The position numbers and the translations under genes were made by a program. 37,290 nt of DNA, from contig JAFIGU010000042.1 in NCBI GenBank assembly GCA_017849555.1, forward strand, positions 1 through 37,290, in the 5' to 3' direction. The notes beneath the pieces were generated by a model that saw only the letters and a list, made by a program, of their open reading frames with translations, ran no database searches and was not told where the DNA came from. This document shows positions 27,112 through 34,527 of the stretch, piece by piece; positions within the stretch are counted from its first letter, which is position 1; each line of letters begins with the position of its first letter. This DNA is from Sphingomonas sp. Its GTDB lineage: Bacteria > Pseudomonadota > Alphaproteobacteria > Sphingomonadales > Sphingomonadaceae.

Positions 27112-28059
27112 ATGCGGTTCGAAATCGTCAAATGCCACGGATCGGGAAATGACTTCCCGCTGATCGACGCGCGCGGGATCGCGCTGGATGACGCGCAATG
27201 GTCGATCGTCGCGCGCGCGCTCGCCGACCGGCGCGGCGCGGTGGGGGGCGACGGGCTGCTGATCATGCAGGAAAGCCACGGCCATATCCGCTTCCGCATG
27301 TGGAATGCCGACGGGTCGGAGGCGGAAACCTGCCTCAACGGCGTGCGCTGCGTCGCGCGGATGGCGTTCGAGCGACTGGGGATCGATCGCGCGACGCTGC
27401 ATCTGATGCGCTCGACGGTCGAGGTGTCGCGCGAGCCCGATCTCGCCCCCGGCGTCCATACCGTGCGCGAGGTGGCGGGGCCGGCGTCGCTCGATATCGG
27501 CGAATGGCCGCTGCTCGGCGAGGGGCATGAGATCGTCGAGCGGCCGATCGCGCGGCTCGATCCGGTACTCGCCTTCACCGCGGTGGCGATGCCCAACCCG
27601 CATCTCGTGACCTTCGTCGACGCGATCGACGAGGCGGCGCTGGTGCGGATCGGCGAGGCGTGCGAGGCGGCGCCCGACTGGCTGCCCAACCGCGCCAATG
27701 TGTCGTTCGTGCGCGTGCTCGCGCCCGATGCGATCTATGTCCGTACCTTCGAACGCGGGGTGGGGCTGACCGACAGTTGCGGCAGCGCGATGGCCGCCTC
27801 GGCCTTCGCCGCGGCGCTGACCGGGCGCACCGCGTTCGACCGCGAGGTGATCGTGCGCAACAAGGGCGGGCTGGTGACGGCGCGCGCCGAGGGCGACGGG
27901 ATGGTCGCGCTGAGCGGCAATGCGACCTGGGAATGGGAAGGCGCGGTGAGCGTCGATTTCGCCGAGGCGCTCGCCGGCGATCTCAATGTCGCGCATCATT
28001 TCAACGACGAGATCGCCGCCTGGGCGATCGTCGCCGAGCAGAGCGCGGCGGCGGTGTGA
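27112..28059 (+). CDS. dapF: Diaminopimelate epimerase-like protein (divergent)
   Basis: This 315-residue protein has the two-lobed DapF fold, in which two Cys interconvert LL- and meso-diaminopimelate for lysine and peptidoglycan. The N terminus KCHGSGNDFPLIDARG and WNADGSEAETCLNGVRC carry the first Cys (C74); ERGVGLTDSCGSAMAAS carries the second (C223). The canonical motifs are C-G-N-G-x-R-C and G-E-T-x-A-C-G-T/S-G, so both catalytic Cys are kept but nearby substrate-site residues differ. The length is somewhat above the usual 270-290. It may be the housekeeping DapF of this lineage or an epimerase for another amino acid. Its stop overlaps the methyltransferase start (GTGA). Confidence 0.82.
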   Translation: MRFEIVKCHGSGNDFPLIDARGIALDDAQWSIVARALADRRGAVGGDGLLIMQESHGHIRFRMWNADGSEAETCLNGVRCVARMAFERLGIDRATLHLMRSTVEVSREPDLAPGVHTVREVAGPASLDIGEWPLLGEGHEIVERPIARLDPVLAFTAVAMPNPHLVTFVDAIDEAALVRIGEACEAAPDWLPNRANVSFVRVLAPDAIYVRTFERGVGLTDSCGSAMAASAFAAALTGRTAFDREVIVRNKGGLVTARAEGDGMVALSGNATWEWEGAVSVDFAEALAGDLNVAHHFNDEIAAWAIVAEQSAAAV

Positions 28060-28823
28060 CCATCCACCGCAGCGCGGCGGACGGCTATGCGGTTGGCGCG
28101 GGCAGCTATGTTCGCGGGCGGCCGGGCTATCCGCCCGAGGCGGCGCGGTGGCTGCGCGAGACGCTGGCGCTCGCGCCGGGGCGCGACGTGCTCGAAATCG
28201 GCGCGGGGACGGGCAAGTTCATCCCGCTGCTGCGCGCGACCGGGGCGCATGTGCTGGCGCTCGAGCCGGTCGCGGCGATGCGCGCGCGGCTGGCGCAGGA
28301 CCATCGCGACGTGACGGTGCTCGACGGATCGGCCGCGGCGATCCCGCTTGCCGATGGCGCGGTCGATGCGGTCGTCTGCGCGCAGGCGTTCCACTGGTTC
28401 GCCACCGCCGATGCGCTGGCCGAGATGCGGCGCGTGCTCAGGCCGGGCGGGGTGCTCGGGCTGATCTGGAACGTGCGCGACGAGGAGGTGCCGTGGGTCG
28501 CGGCGCTCACCGCGCTGACCGATCCGTGGGAAGCCGGCACCCCGCGCTATCGCAGCGGGGCGTGGCGAAAGGTGTTTCCGGCGCCGGGGTTCGTGGAGAT
28601 CGGAGAACGCGCGGTGCGCCACGCGCATGTCGGCAGCGCGGCGGCGGTGATCGTCGATCGCACCTTGTCGGTGAGCTTCATCGCCGCCTTGCCCGACGCG
28701 GCGCGCGACGAGGTGGAGCGGCAGGTGCGCGCGCTGATCGCCGATACCCCGGCGCTGGCGGGCGGGGGCGAGATCGCCTTTCCCTATGTGACGCGGATGT
28801 TCGCGTTTCGGCGGGTGGATTGA
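28056..28823 (+). CDS. Class I SAM-dependent methyltransferase
   Basis: The product is a 255-residue methyltransferase. Motif I is VLEIGAGTGKFIPLL (about residues 45-59), followed by ALEPVAAMRARLA with the acidic residue that binds the ribose of SAM. DGSAAAIPLADGAVDAVVCAQAFHWF corresponds to motifs II-III, and LRPGGVLGLIWNVRD to the post-II region. This is the UbiE/Methyltransf_11 pattern, close to fungal/bacterial trans-aconitate-like small-molecule enzymes; the acceptor is unknown. The start is GTG at 28056, overlapping the DapF-like stop. No later in-frame start would preserve the N-terminal RSAADGYAVGAGSYVRGRPGYP segment, which is conserved in the group. Confidence 0.87.
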   Translation: MTIHRSAADGYAVGAGSYVRGRPGYPPEAARWLRETLALAPGRDVLEIGAGTGKFIPLLRATGAHVLALEPVAAMRARLAQDHRDVTVLDGSAAAIPLADGAVDAVVCAQAFHWFATADALAEMRRVLRPGGVLGLIWNVRDEEVPWVAALTALTDPWEAGTPRYRSGAWRKVFPAPGFVEIGERAVRHAHVGSAAAVIVDRTLSVSFIAALPDAARDEVERQVRALIADTPALAGGGEIAFPYVTRMFAFRRVD

Positions 28824-28846
28824 CCGCGCACCGCTCCACCGGTCGC

Positions 28847-28907
28847 GCTGAGCTTGTGAGGGTGTCCTGTCCGTCGCGAAATAGGGGCGCCCTTCGACAA
28901 GCTCAGC
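28847..28907. repeat. Inverted repeat, ACAAGCTCAGC family copy 1
   Basis: GCTGAGCTTGT (28847-28857) pairs with ACAAGCTCAGC (28897-28907). It sits between the convergent methyltransferase and CLC genes, so it may end both transcripts. A better preserved relative is at 30811-30887. Confidence 0.75.
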
Positions 28908-28949
28908 CCGAACGCAGGGGCCGTGATTCCCGTCTAACGGGAGGCGGCT

Positions 28950-30728
28950 CTATGCCTCGCCGAACAGGTCGCGCTGCGCCTTGTCGAGTTCCTCGGCGTA
29001 GCGGCGGTGGACATAGGTTTCGGTGACGATCCCGAGCACCTGACCCGCCGGATCGAGCACCGCGAGCTCGTCGCTCTGCGCCGCGTCGAACGTCTTCATC
29101 ACCGCACCGAGATCCATCTCGGGGGACAGCATATCCGCGGTGGCATGCGCGAGCGCGGCGGCAGGCGCATCGGGGTCGACCCCCTCGGCAAAGGCGACCG
29201 CGGTGGCGACGATCCCGGCATAACGATCGGCGTCGTCGACCAGCACGACGCGGCTCGTCGCGCCGAGCGGGAAGCGGCGGCGCAGCTCGGCGATGCTGAT
29301 CGACGCCGGCGCACGCGCGGTGCCGCGGCGCATCATCCGCCCCGCGGTGAGCGCCTTGGTCCAGCCGACGTCGCGCGCGCTCTTGATCGTTTCGCCGCGC
29401 AGGTGGAGGCGCCAGGTGGAGAAGCTGTAGCCGAAGAGTTCGCGGACCATCGTGCTCGAGACGAGCGAGGCGGCGAGCACCGCGCCGGTGAGGCTGAAAT
29501 TGCCCGTCGCCTCGAGCACCAGCATCGCCATCGTGAACGGCCCGCCGACCACCGCCACCGCCAGCGCCGCCATCCCGACCAAGGCGGCATTGGCCGGATC
29601 GAGGATCGGCACCCCGACGATCCACGCCAGCGCATCGGCATAGAGGTGCCCGATCAATGTGCCGAGGAACAAGGAGGCGAAGAACAAGCCGCCGCGAAAG
29701 CCGAAGCCGAGCGAGACGATCGACGCGAGGCTCTTGGCGACGAGCACCGCGGCGATGAACGCGATCGGCAGCGCGGTCATCATGTCGATATGCAGCGCGC
29801 TATGCCCGGCGGAGAGTACCTGCGGCGACCAGGCGGCGATCGGGATCAGCAGCACCCCGCCGAGCGCCGGGCGCGCCCAGCCCGCCAGCCAGCCGCGCGC
29901 CTGCGCCTCCACCGCCGCCACCGCCCGCATCAGCGCGATCCCGTACAGCGCGCAGATCGCGGCCAATCCGCCATAGACGATATAGCCGAAGGTATGGATC
30001 GCCGGCCCCGGCTGGACATGGACGATATAGGGCACGACCCCGAGCCGCTGCGCGACCTGCGCCCCGGCCAGCGACGCCGCGGCGACCGGCGCGATCGCGG
30101 CGGGGGTATAGGCGCCGATGACGATCTCGAACGCGTAGAACGCCCCCGCGATCGGCGCGCCGAACGCCGCCGCGATCGCCGCCCCCGCCCCCGCGCCGAC
30201 CAGAATGCGCATGTCGCTGCGCCGGAGGCTGAGCCAGCGCCCGCCGAGCGAGCCGAACAGCGCGCCGATCTGCGCATAGGCCGCCTCGAGCCCGACCGAG
30301 GCGCCGAAGCCGTTCGACAGCATCGTCTGCCCCGCGATCACCGCGCTGTCGGCGGCGTTCATCCGCCCGCCGTGGAGCGCATTGGCCTCGACCGCGTCGA
30401 CCAGCGCGCGGCGCCGCGCGCGCACCGCCCAGCCGAACAAGGCGAGGATCGCGCCGCCGACCGGCAGGATGAGGAGCTGCGCCGGCGTGAGCCCCGGCGC
30501 GCCGCTGAGCCGGACGTCGGCCGGCAGCCCGAACAGGACATGCTGGAGCAGCCGCGCGAGGCTGCCGATCACCACCGTCGCCAGCCCCGCCGCCATCCCG
30601 ACCAGGATCGCCAGCGCGACGAATGAAAATTCGCTCGCGCGCACGCGGCGACGCAACCAGCGCATCCACGCCGGGGCGCGGCGCAGCAGGCGCGGGTTGG
30701 GGGGAAGGAAAGGCGCGGCGCCACGCAT
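28950..30728 (-). CDS. CLC-type anion channel/antiporter with C-terminal CBS domains
   Basis: This is a 592-residue CLC-family membrane protein. About twelve helices occupy residues 35-430, and a cytoplasmic CBS pair follows (about 450-585; SRVVLVDDADRYAGIVATA and AVLDPAGQVLGIVTETYVH). The gating-Glu motif, usually GREGP, reads GLEAA with the Glu kept (residue 148); the inner Glu is kept in APIAGAFYAFE (about residue 201). The GSGIP and GGIFAP selectivity motifs are changed (NGFGAS; RGGLFFASLF). It should move chloride or another anion, perhaps in exchange for protons, but selectivity is open. It is monocistronic, bounded by palindromic repeats on both sides. Confidence 0.9.
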   Translation of the reverse strand: MRGAAPFLPPNPRLLRRAPAWMRWLRRRVRASEFSFVALAILVGMAAGLATVVIGSLARLLQHVLFGLPADVRLSGAPGLTPAQLLILPVGGAILALFGWAVRARRRALVDAVEANALHGGRMNAADSAVIAGQTMLSNGFGASVGLEAAYAQIGALFGSLGGRWLSLRRSDMRILVGAGAGAAIAAAFGAPIAGAFYAFEIVIGAYTPAAIAPVAAASLAGAQVAQRLGVVPYIVHVQPGPAIHTFGYIVYGGLAAICALYGIALMRAVAAVEAQARGWLAGWARPALGGVLLIPIAAWSPQVLSAGHSALHIDMMTALPIAFIAAVLVAKSLASIVSLGFGFRGGLFFASLFLGTLIGHLYADALAWIVGVPILDPANAALVGMAALAVAVVGGPFTMAMLVLEATGNFSLTGAVLAASLVSSTMVRELFGYSFSTWRLHLRGETIKSARDVGWTKALTAGRMMRRGTARAPASISIAELRRRFPLGATSRVVLVDDADRYAGIVATAVAFAEGVDPDAPAAALAHATADMLSPEMDLGAVMKTFDAAQSDELAVLDPAGQVLGIVTETYVHRRYAEELDKAQRDLFGEA

Positions 30729-30810
30729 GATCGCCAGCCATGTGCCCGATGCGGGGCGATGTCCATCGGTGGGATTGGGGCGGGGATAATTAGAGGAGCC
30801 GGCAATTCCC

Positions 30811-30887
30811 GTTCGCCCTGAGCTTGTCGAAGGGCTGTCTTTCCTCCTTGGAAGGAAGGGCAGGGCTTCGACAAGCTCAGCCCGAAC
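30811..30887. repeat. Inverted repeat, ACAAGCTCAGC family copy 2
   Basis: The 22-nt arms are 30811-30832 and 30866-30887 and match at 20 of 22 positions; each has the core GAGCTTGTCGAAG or its complement. This core is a very common intergenic palindrome in sphingomonads. Confidence 0.85.
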
Positions 30888-30910
30888 GGTTGAGAGGTTA
30901 CCCCTCTCTC

Positions 30911-31016
30911 GTCACCCCGGCCTTGAGCCGGGGTCCATCGGGAGGCAAGCGCGGGGCGAGAGGCTCTGGTCGTGGAACGTGCGGCACAATGGACCCCGGC
31001 TCAAGGCCGGGGTGAC
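30911..31016. repeat. Perfect 28-bp inverted repeat
   Basis: The arm 30911-30938 (starts GTCACCCCGGCCTTGAGCCG) is exactly complementary to 30989-31016. Each arm can also fold on itself (CCCCGGC/GCCGGGG). It lies 26 bp from the LexA-like box of the GTA-like cluster. Confidence 0.9.
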
Positions 31017-31041
31017 GGCGGGTGGCGGTGGCGCGGCGAGC

Positions 31042-31056
31042 GAACCAAATAGGAAC
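31042..31056 (+). promoter_or_regulatory. Candidate LexA (SOS) box GAAC-N7-GAAC
   Basis: GAAC (31042-31045), CAAATAG and GAAC (31053-31056) form an exact copy of the direct-repeat LexA site known in alphaproteobacteria. It ends 7 bp before the -35 hexamer of the cluster promoter. Binding is inferred. Confidence 0.55.
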
Positions 31057-31063
31057 ATTTTTC

Positions 31064-31092
31064 TTGACAGCGCGACGCTGTTTGGGTACATA
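31064..31092 (+). promoter_or_regulatory. Sigma70-like promoter of the GTA-like cluster
   Basis: A consensus -35 TTGACA (31064-31069) is separated by exactly 17 bp from TACATA (31087-31092), with an A/T-rich stretch upstream. Transcription would begin near 31099 and leave a leader of about 125 nt before the small terminase gene. Confidence 0.72.
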
Positions 31093-31100
31093 ACGGGAAC
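31086..31100 (+). promoter_or_regulatory. Second, one-mismatch LexA-like repeat over the -10
   Basis: GTAC (31086-31089), 7 bp and GAAC (31097-31100) match GAAC-N7-GAAC at seven of eight fixed bases. It covers the -10 hexamer and start point, where a bound repressor would block initiation. Confidence 0.35.
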
Positions 31101-31153
31101 GCTGACGAATTGCGACTCGCCCCGGACGGGCGGCGAGGCGCGCGTCGGCGGGG

Positions 31154-31193
31154 AACGGGTCGGGCGCGTGGGGTTTTCCGCGCCCGGCCCGTT
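31154..31193 (+). terminator. Leader hairpin before terS (possible attenuator)
   Basis: AACGGGTCGGGCGCG (31154-31168) pairs with CGCGCCCGGCCCGTT (31179-31193) over 15 bp with one T-G pair and a 10-nt loop. TTTCCGTTT follows. A smaller hairpin, CTCGCC/GGCGAG, lies at 31116-31137. The structure is in the untranslated leader, 32 nt before the first ATG. Confidence 0.55.
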
Positions 31194-31225
31194 TCCGTTT
31201 CGGGTTCAGCGCAGGACGGGTTCAC

Positions 31226-31696
31226 ATGGACGAGGAGGGGCAAGCCGCGCCGCGGCGCGACGATCCGCGGCATTGGCCGGCGGCGAAGCGCGAGGCGTTT
31301 TTCGATATGCTGTCGGTGACCTGCAACGTGAGGGCAGCCGCCGCGGCGGGCGGCGTAACGGTGTGGACCGCGTATAAGTGGCGGCGGCGCGACCTCGCTT
31401 TCGCTGCCGAGTGGAGCGAGGCGCTCGCGCTCGGCTACGAAGCATTGGAAATGGCGCTGGTCGGCCAGGCGCTGGCGGGCGACACGAGCGACACGATCCA
31501 CGGCGCTGCCGCCACCCCGGTGGCGGTGGAATTGGCGTTCAAGCTGCTCACCCGTCATCGCGACGCGCCGGGCAAGCCCAAGCGTTTCGGTGGGTCGAAA
31601 CGCATTTATGCCGACAAGGACGACAGCGACCGCGCGATCCTCGCCAAGCTCGCCGCGATCGAGGCGCGGCGGGCGAAGCAGGCGAAAGACCTATGA
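31226..31696 (+). CDS. Small terminase subunit-like protein (GTA g1-like)
   Basis: This is a 156-residue protein at the head of the phage-like cluster. Residues about 20-55 hold a helix-turn-helix (SVTCNVRAAAAAGGVTVWTAYKWRRRD), as in small terminases that recognise DNA for packaging. A helical middle (EWSEALALGYEALEMALVGQALAG) fits oligomerisation, and VELAFKLLTRHRD is shared with GTA-associated small terminases. The C terminus is basic and charged. The ATG at 31226 has only a weak Shine-Dalgarno (AGGAC). The stop overlaps the large terminase start (ATGA). If this is a GTA, low DNA specificity is expected, since RcGTA packages host DNA nearly at random. Confidence 0.78.
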   Translation: MDEEGQAAPRRDDPRHWPAAKREAFFDMLSVTCNVRAAAAAGGVTVWTAYKWRRRDLAFAAEWSEALALGYEALEMALVGQALAGDTSDTIHGAAATPVAVELAFKLLTRHRDAPGKPKRFGGSKRIYADKDDSDRAILAKLAAIEARRAKQAKDL

Positions 31697-33021
31697 CCCG
31701 CCGCGGCGGTGTCGACCCGACCGCCGAGATCGTCGACCGCTTGCTTGCGCTGCCGCCGCGCGATCGGCTCGCGGCGATCCGCGCGATGACCCCGGCGCAG
31801 CGGCGCGAGTTTCGCGATCGCTGGGCGGCCTGGGCGCACGACGGGCAGCTTGCCCCGCCGGGCGACTGGCGGGTGTGGCTGATCCGCGCCGGGCGCGGTT
31901 TCGGCAAGACGCGCGCGGGGGCCGAATGGCTCGGTGCGCTGGCGCGTGCGACGCCGGACGGGCGGTTCGCGCTGGTCGGCGCGACGGTGGACGACGTGCG
32001 GCGGGTGATGATCGAGGGGCCGAGCGGGCTGATCGCGCTGGCGCGCGAGCACGAGCCGCTCGACTGGCAGGCGAGCGCCGGGGTGGTGCGCTGGCCCAAC
32101 GGCGCGCGCGCGACGCTCTATGCCGCGACCACGCCGGAGAAATTGCGCGGGCCCGAGCATCATCATGCGTGGTGCGACGAGCTCGGCAAATGGGGGCGCG
32201 GCGGCGAGGCGGCGTGGGACAATCTGATGCTGACGATGCGGCTCGGCGCGCGCCCGCGCGTGCTGGTGACGACCACCCCGCGCCCGACGCGGCTGATGCG
32301 GCGGGTGATGGCCTTGCCGGGGGTGGTCGAGACGCACGGGCGCACCGCGGACAATCCGCACCTGCCGGCGAGTTTCGTCGCGGCGATGGCCGAGACCTAT
32401 GCCGGGACGATGCTCGGACGGCAGGAGCTGGAGGGCGAATTGATCGACGAGGTGGCGGGCGCCTTGTGGACCCGCGGGCTGATCGAGGCGCGGCGCGTGC
32501 GGGTGGTGCCCGATGCGGTGCGCGTGGTGGTCGGGGTCGATCCGCCGGCGGGGGTCGGCGGCGATGCGTGCGGCGTCGTCGCGGTGGCGCTGGGCGGCGA
32601 CGGGCGCGGCTATGTGCTCGAGGATGCCAGCGTGGTCGGCGCGACCCCCGAGGGCTGGGCGCGCGCGGTCGCGGCATGCGCGGCACGGCGCGGGGCGGAC
32701 CGCGTCGTCGCGGAGAAGAACCAGGGCGGGGAGATGGTGCGCACGACCCTGCTCGCCGCCGATGCCGCGCTGCCGGTGCGGCTGGTCCACGCCAGCCGCG
32801 GCAAGGCGGCGCGCGCCGAGCCGGTCGCCGCGCTCTACGAGGCGGGGAAGGTGTGGCACGCCGGTGCGTTTCCGGCGCTGGAGGACGAGCTGTGCGGGCT
32901 GCAGGCGGGCGGCGGCTATGAAGGGCCGGGGCGCTCGCCCGACCGCGCGGACGCATTGGTGTGGGCGCTGACCGAGCTGATGCTCGGACGGCGCGGCGCG
33001 GCGGCGATACGCGGGCTTTAG
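31693..33021 (+). CDS. Large terminase subunit (DNA-packaging ATPase/nuclease, GTA g2-like)
   Basis: The product is a 442-residue TerL. The ATPase domain starts with WLIRAGRGFGKTRAGAEWLG (Walker A-like, about residues 63-81), the form typical of RcGTA TerL; the acidic Walker B pair is in WCDELGKW (D162, E163). A coupling motif lies in VLVTTTPRPT. The RNase H-like nuclease domain shows VVGVDPPAG (D283), VVAEKNQGGEMV and RSPDRADALVWALTEL, giving the expected acidic triad. The protein would pump DNA into the prohead and cut it. It overlaps terS by 4 nt; its stop codon lies within a hairpin repeat at 33020. Confidence 0.94.
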   Translation: MTRRGGVDPTAEIVDRLLALPPRDRLAAIRAMTPAQRREFRDRWAAWAHDGQLAPPGDWRVWLIRAGRGFGKTRAGAEWLGALARATPDGRFALVGATVDDVRRVMIEGPSGLIALAREHEPLDWQASAGVVRWPNGARATLYAATTPEKLRGPEHHHAWCDELGKWGRGGEAAWDNLMLTMRLGARPRVLVTTTPRPTRLMRRVMALPGVVETHGRTADNPHLPASFVAAMAETYAGTMLGRQELEGELIDEVAGALWTRGLIEARRVRVVPDAVRVVVGVDPPAGVGGDACGVVAVALGGDGRGYVLEDASVVGATPEGWARAVAACAARRGADRVVAEKNQGGEMVRTTLLAADAALPVRLVHASRGKAARAEPVAALYEAGKVWHAGAFPALEDELCGLQAGGGYEGPGRSPDRADALVWALTELMLGRRGAAAIRGL

Positions 33022-33120
33022 AGCGGTTGTCGATCCGATTGCATCGGATCACCGCTCTATTTCCCTTTGTTTACCGCGATTTCCGAGCCGGCAGGCGATT
33101 CCACCTACCTCGAAATCGCG
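33020..33120. repeat. Double hairpin element between terL and portal
   Basis: The first hairpin has AGAGCGGT...GATCCGAT (33020-33039) pairing with ATCGGATC-ACCGCTCT (33043-33058) and begins in the terL stop codon. The second pairs CGCGATTTC (33075-33083) with GAAATCGCG (33112-33120). The T-rich link between them (ATTTCCCTTTGTTTA) follows the first stem, so partial termination is possible. The unit looks like a dispersed intergenic element, but no second copy was seen here. Confidence 0.75.
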
Positions 33121-33142
33121 CTAGGGGTTCAAGGAGACCAAC

Positions 33143-34237
33143 ATGAGATTGTTCGGCTGGAAAGCCGGGCGCGACGCGTCGCGCCCGGCGCTTTCGCGGG
33201 GGCACGGCTATTTCGACGCCGCCGGGCGCTGGCCGCAGGGTTATGAGGCGCAGGTCCGCACCGGCTATGCCGCCAATGCGGTCGCGCAGCGCGCGGTGCG
33301 GCTGGTGGCGGAGAGCGTCGGCGGCGCGCCGGTCGATGCCTCGGCGCCCGATCTCGCGCGGCTGATCGGCGCGCGCGTGGCGGGGGAGCGGCTGCCCGGG
33401 GTGATCGCGGCGCAATTGCTGCTCCACGGCAATGCCTTCGTCCAGATATTGCGCGATGCGCAAGGCGAGGCGGCGGCGCTCTATCCGCTGCGCCCCGAAC
33501 GCGTGACGATCGAGCTCGACGCGACCGGCTGGCCGGCGGGCTATGTCTATCGCGTCGGCGGGCGGACGACGCGGCTGGCGGCGGAGGAGGTGATCCATAT
33601 CCGCAGCTTCAACCCGCTCGACGATCATTACGGGCTCGGCTGCCTCGGCGCGGCATCGGCGGCGATCGCGATCCACAACGCCGCGGCGACGTGGAACAAG
33701 GCACTGCTCGACAATGCCGCGCGCCCGTCCGGCGCGCTGGTCTACGATCCCGGCGACGGATCGGCGCTGTCGGCCGAGCAATTCGGCCGGCTCAAGGAGG
33801 AGATGGAGGCGGGGTTCGCCGGGGCGGGCAATGCCGGGCGGCCGATGCTGCTCGAAGGCGGGCTGCGCTGGCAGCCGCTGAGCCTTTCCCCCGCCGATAT
33901 GGATTTCATCGCGCTCAAGGCGGCGGCGGCGCGCGAGATCGCGCTGGCGTTCGGCGTCCCGCCGATGCTGCTCGGGCTGCCGGGCGACGCGACCTACGCC
34001 AATTATCGCGAGGCCAACCGCGCCTTGTGGCGCACGACCGTGCTGCCGCTGGCGGACGCGATCCTCGCGGCGCTGGCCGCGGGGCTGGCGGCGTGGTTCC
34101 CCGAGGCGCGGCTCGCGGTCGATCCCGATCGCGTGCCGGCGCTGGTCGAGGATCGCGAGCGGCTGTGGCGGATGGTCTCCGCGGCGACGTTCATCACCGA
34201 TGCGGAGAAGCGCGAGATGGTGGGGTGGGGGCAATGA
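33143..34237 (+). CDS. Phage/GTA portal protein (HK97 type, g3-like)
   Basis: This 364-residue protein is the dodecameric portal through which DNA enters the head. HK97-portal features are NAVAQRAVRLVAESVGGAPV near the N terminus, LLLHGNAFVQILRD, LYPLRPERVTIE, VIHIRSFNPLDDHYGLG and FGVPPMLLGLPGDATYANYREANRALW toward the C terminus. The length is a little shorter than many HK97 portals (about 390-420), as is usual in the GTA-type group. AAGGAG lies about 7 nt before the ATG at 33143. Its stop overlaps the next start as ATGA. Confidence 0.95.
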   Translation: MRLFGWKAGRDASRPALSRGHGYFDAAGRWPQGYEAQVRTGYAANAVAQRAVRLVAESVGGAPVDASAPDLARLIGARVAGERLPGVIAAQLLLHGNAFVQILRDAQGEAAALYPLRPERVTIELDATGWPAGYVYRVGGRTTRLAAEEVIHIRSFNPLDDHYGLGCLGAASAAIAIHNAAATWNKALLDNAARPSGALVYDPGDGSALSAEQFGRLKEEMEAGFAGAGNAGRPMLLEGGLRWQPLSLSPADMDFIALKAAAAREIALAFGVPPMLLGLPGDATYANYREANRALWRTTVLPLADAILAALAAGLAAWFPEARLAVDPDRVPALVEDRERLWRMVSAATFITDAEKREMVGWGQ

Positions 34238-34527
34238 CCGCGGGGATCCTGGCGCAGCTGATCGCGCAAGGGTCGGCGGGCGGCACCGATCTGGCGACGC
34301 TGCGCGCGATCGCCGAGGAAGCCGGCGAGCTTGCCGCGACCCGCGCGCTGACCCGGCTCGGGCTCGCCGACGAGGAGGCGGTGCGCGACGTGGCCGAGCT
34401 GCGCGCGCTGCTCGCCGCGTGGCGCGATGCCAAGCGCAGCGCGTGGAAGGCGGCGGCGGGGTGGCTCGCGGCGCTGCTGCTCACCGCGATCGCGGTCAAA
34501 TTCGGGTTCGGCCAATGGGTGAAGTGA
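34234..34527 (+). CDS. Small DUF6127-like membrane protein in GTA position g3.5
   Basis: The product is 97 residues. The first 70 are soluble and helical (LATLRAIAEEAGELAATRALTRLGL, then LRALLAAWRDAKRSAWK), and one C-terminal membrane helix follows (AAAGWLAALLLTAIAVKFGFG). Proteins of this size and pattern occur between portal and protease in sphingomonad GTA-like clusters (DUF6127, from memory). The role is unknown; scaffolding, membrane targeting or a link to release are possible. The start overlaps the portal stop (ATGA), and its last codons overlap the protease gene by 13 nt. Confidence 0.72.
   Translation: MTAGILAQLIAQGSAGGTDLATLRAIAEEAGELAATRALTRLGLADEEAVRDVAELRALLAAWRDAKRSAWKAAAGWLAALLLTAIAVKFGFGQWVK

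Larger units (their letters stand above)
30729..31225. other. 497-bp non-coding spacer between CLC gene and GTA-like cluster
   Basis: The left half holds two large inverted repeats (30811-30887 and 30911-31016). The right half holds the probable promoter region and leader of the phage-like cluster. No credible gene was found on either strand. Confidence 0.85.

Noticed and set aside
29007..30626. Plus-strand open frame opposite the CLC gene
   Set aside because: Its product is Arg/Asp/Glu/His-rich with no recognisable fold; the minus strand encodes a complete transporter.
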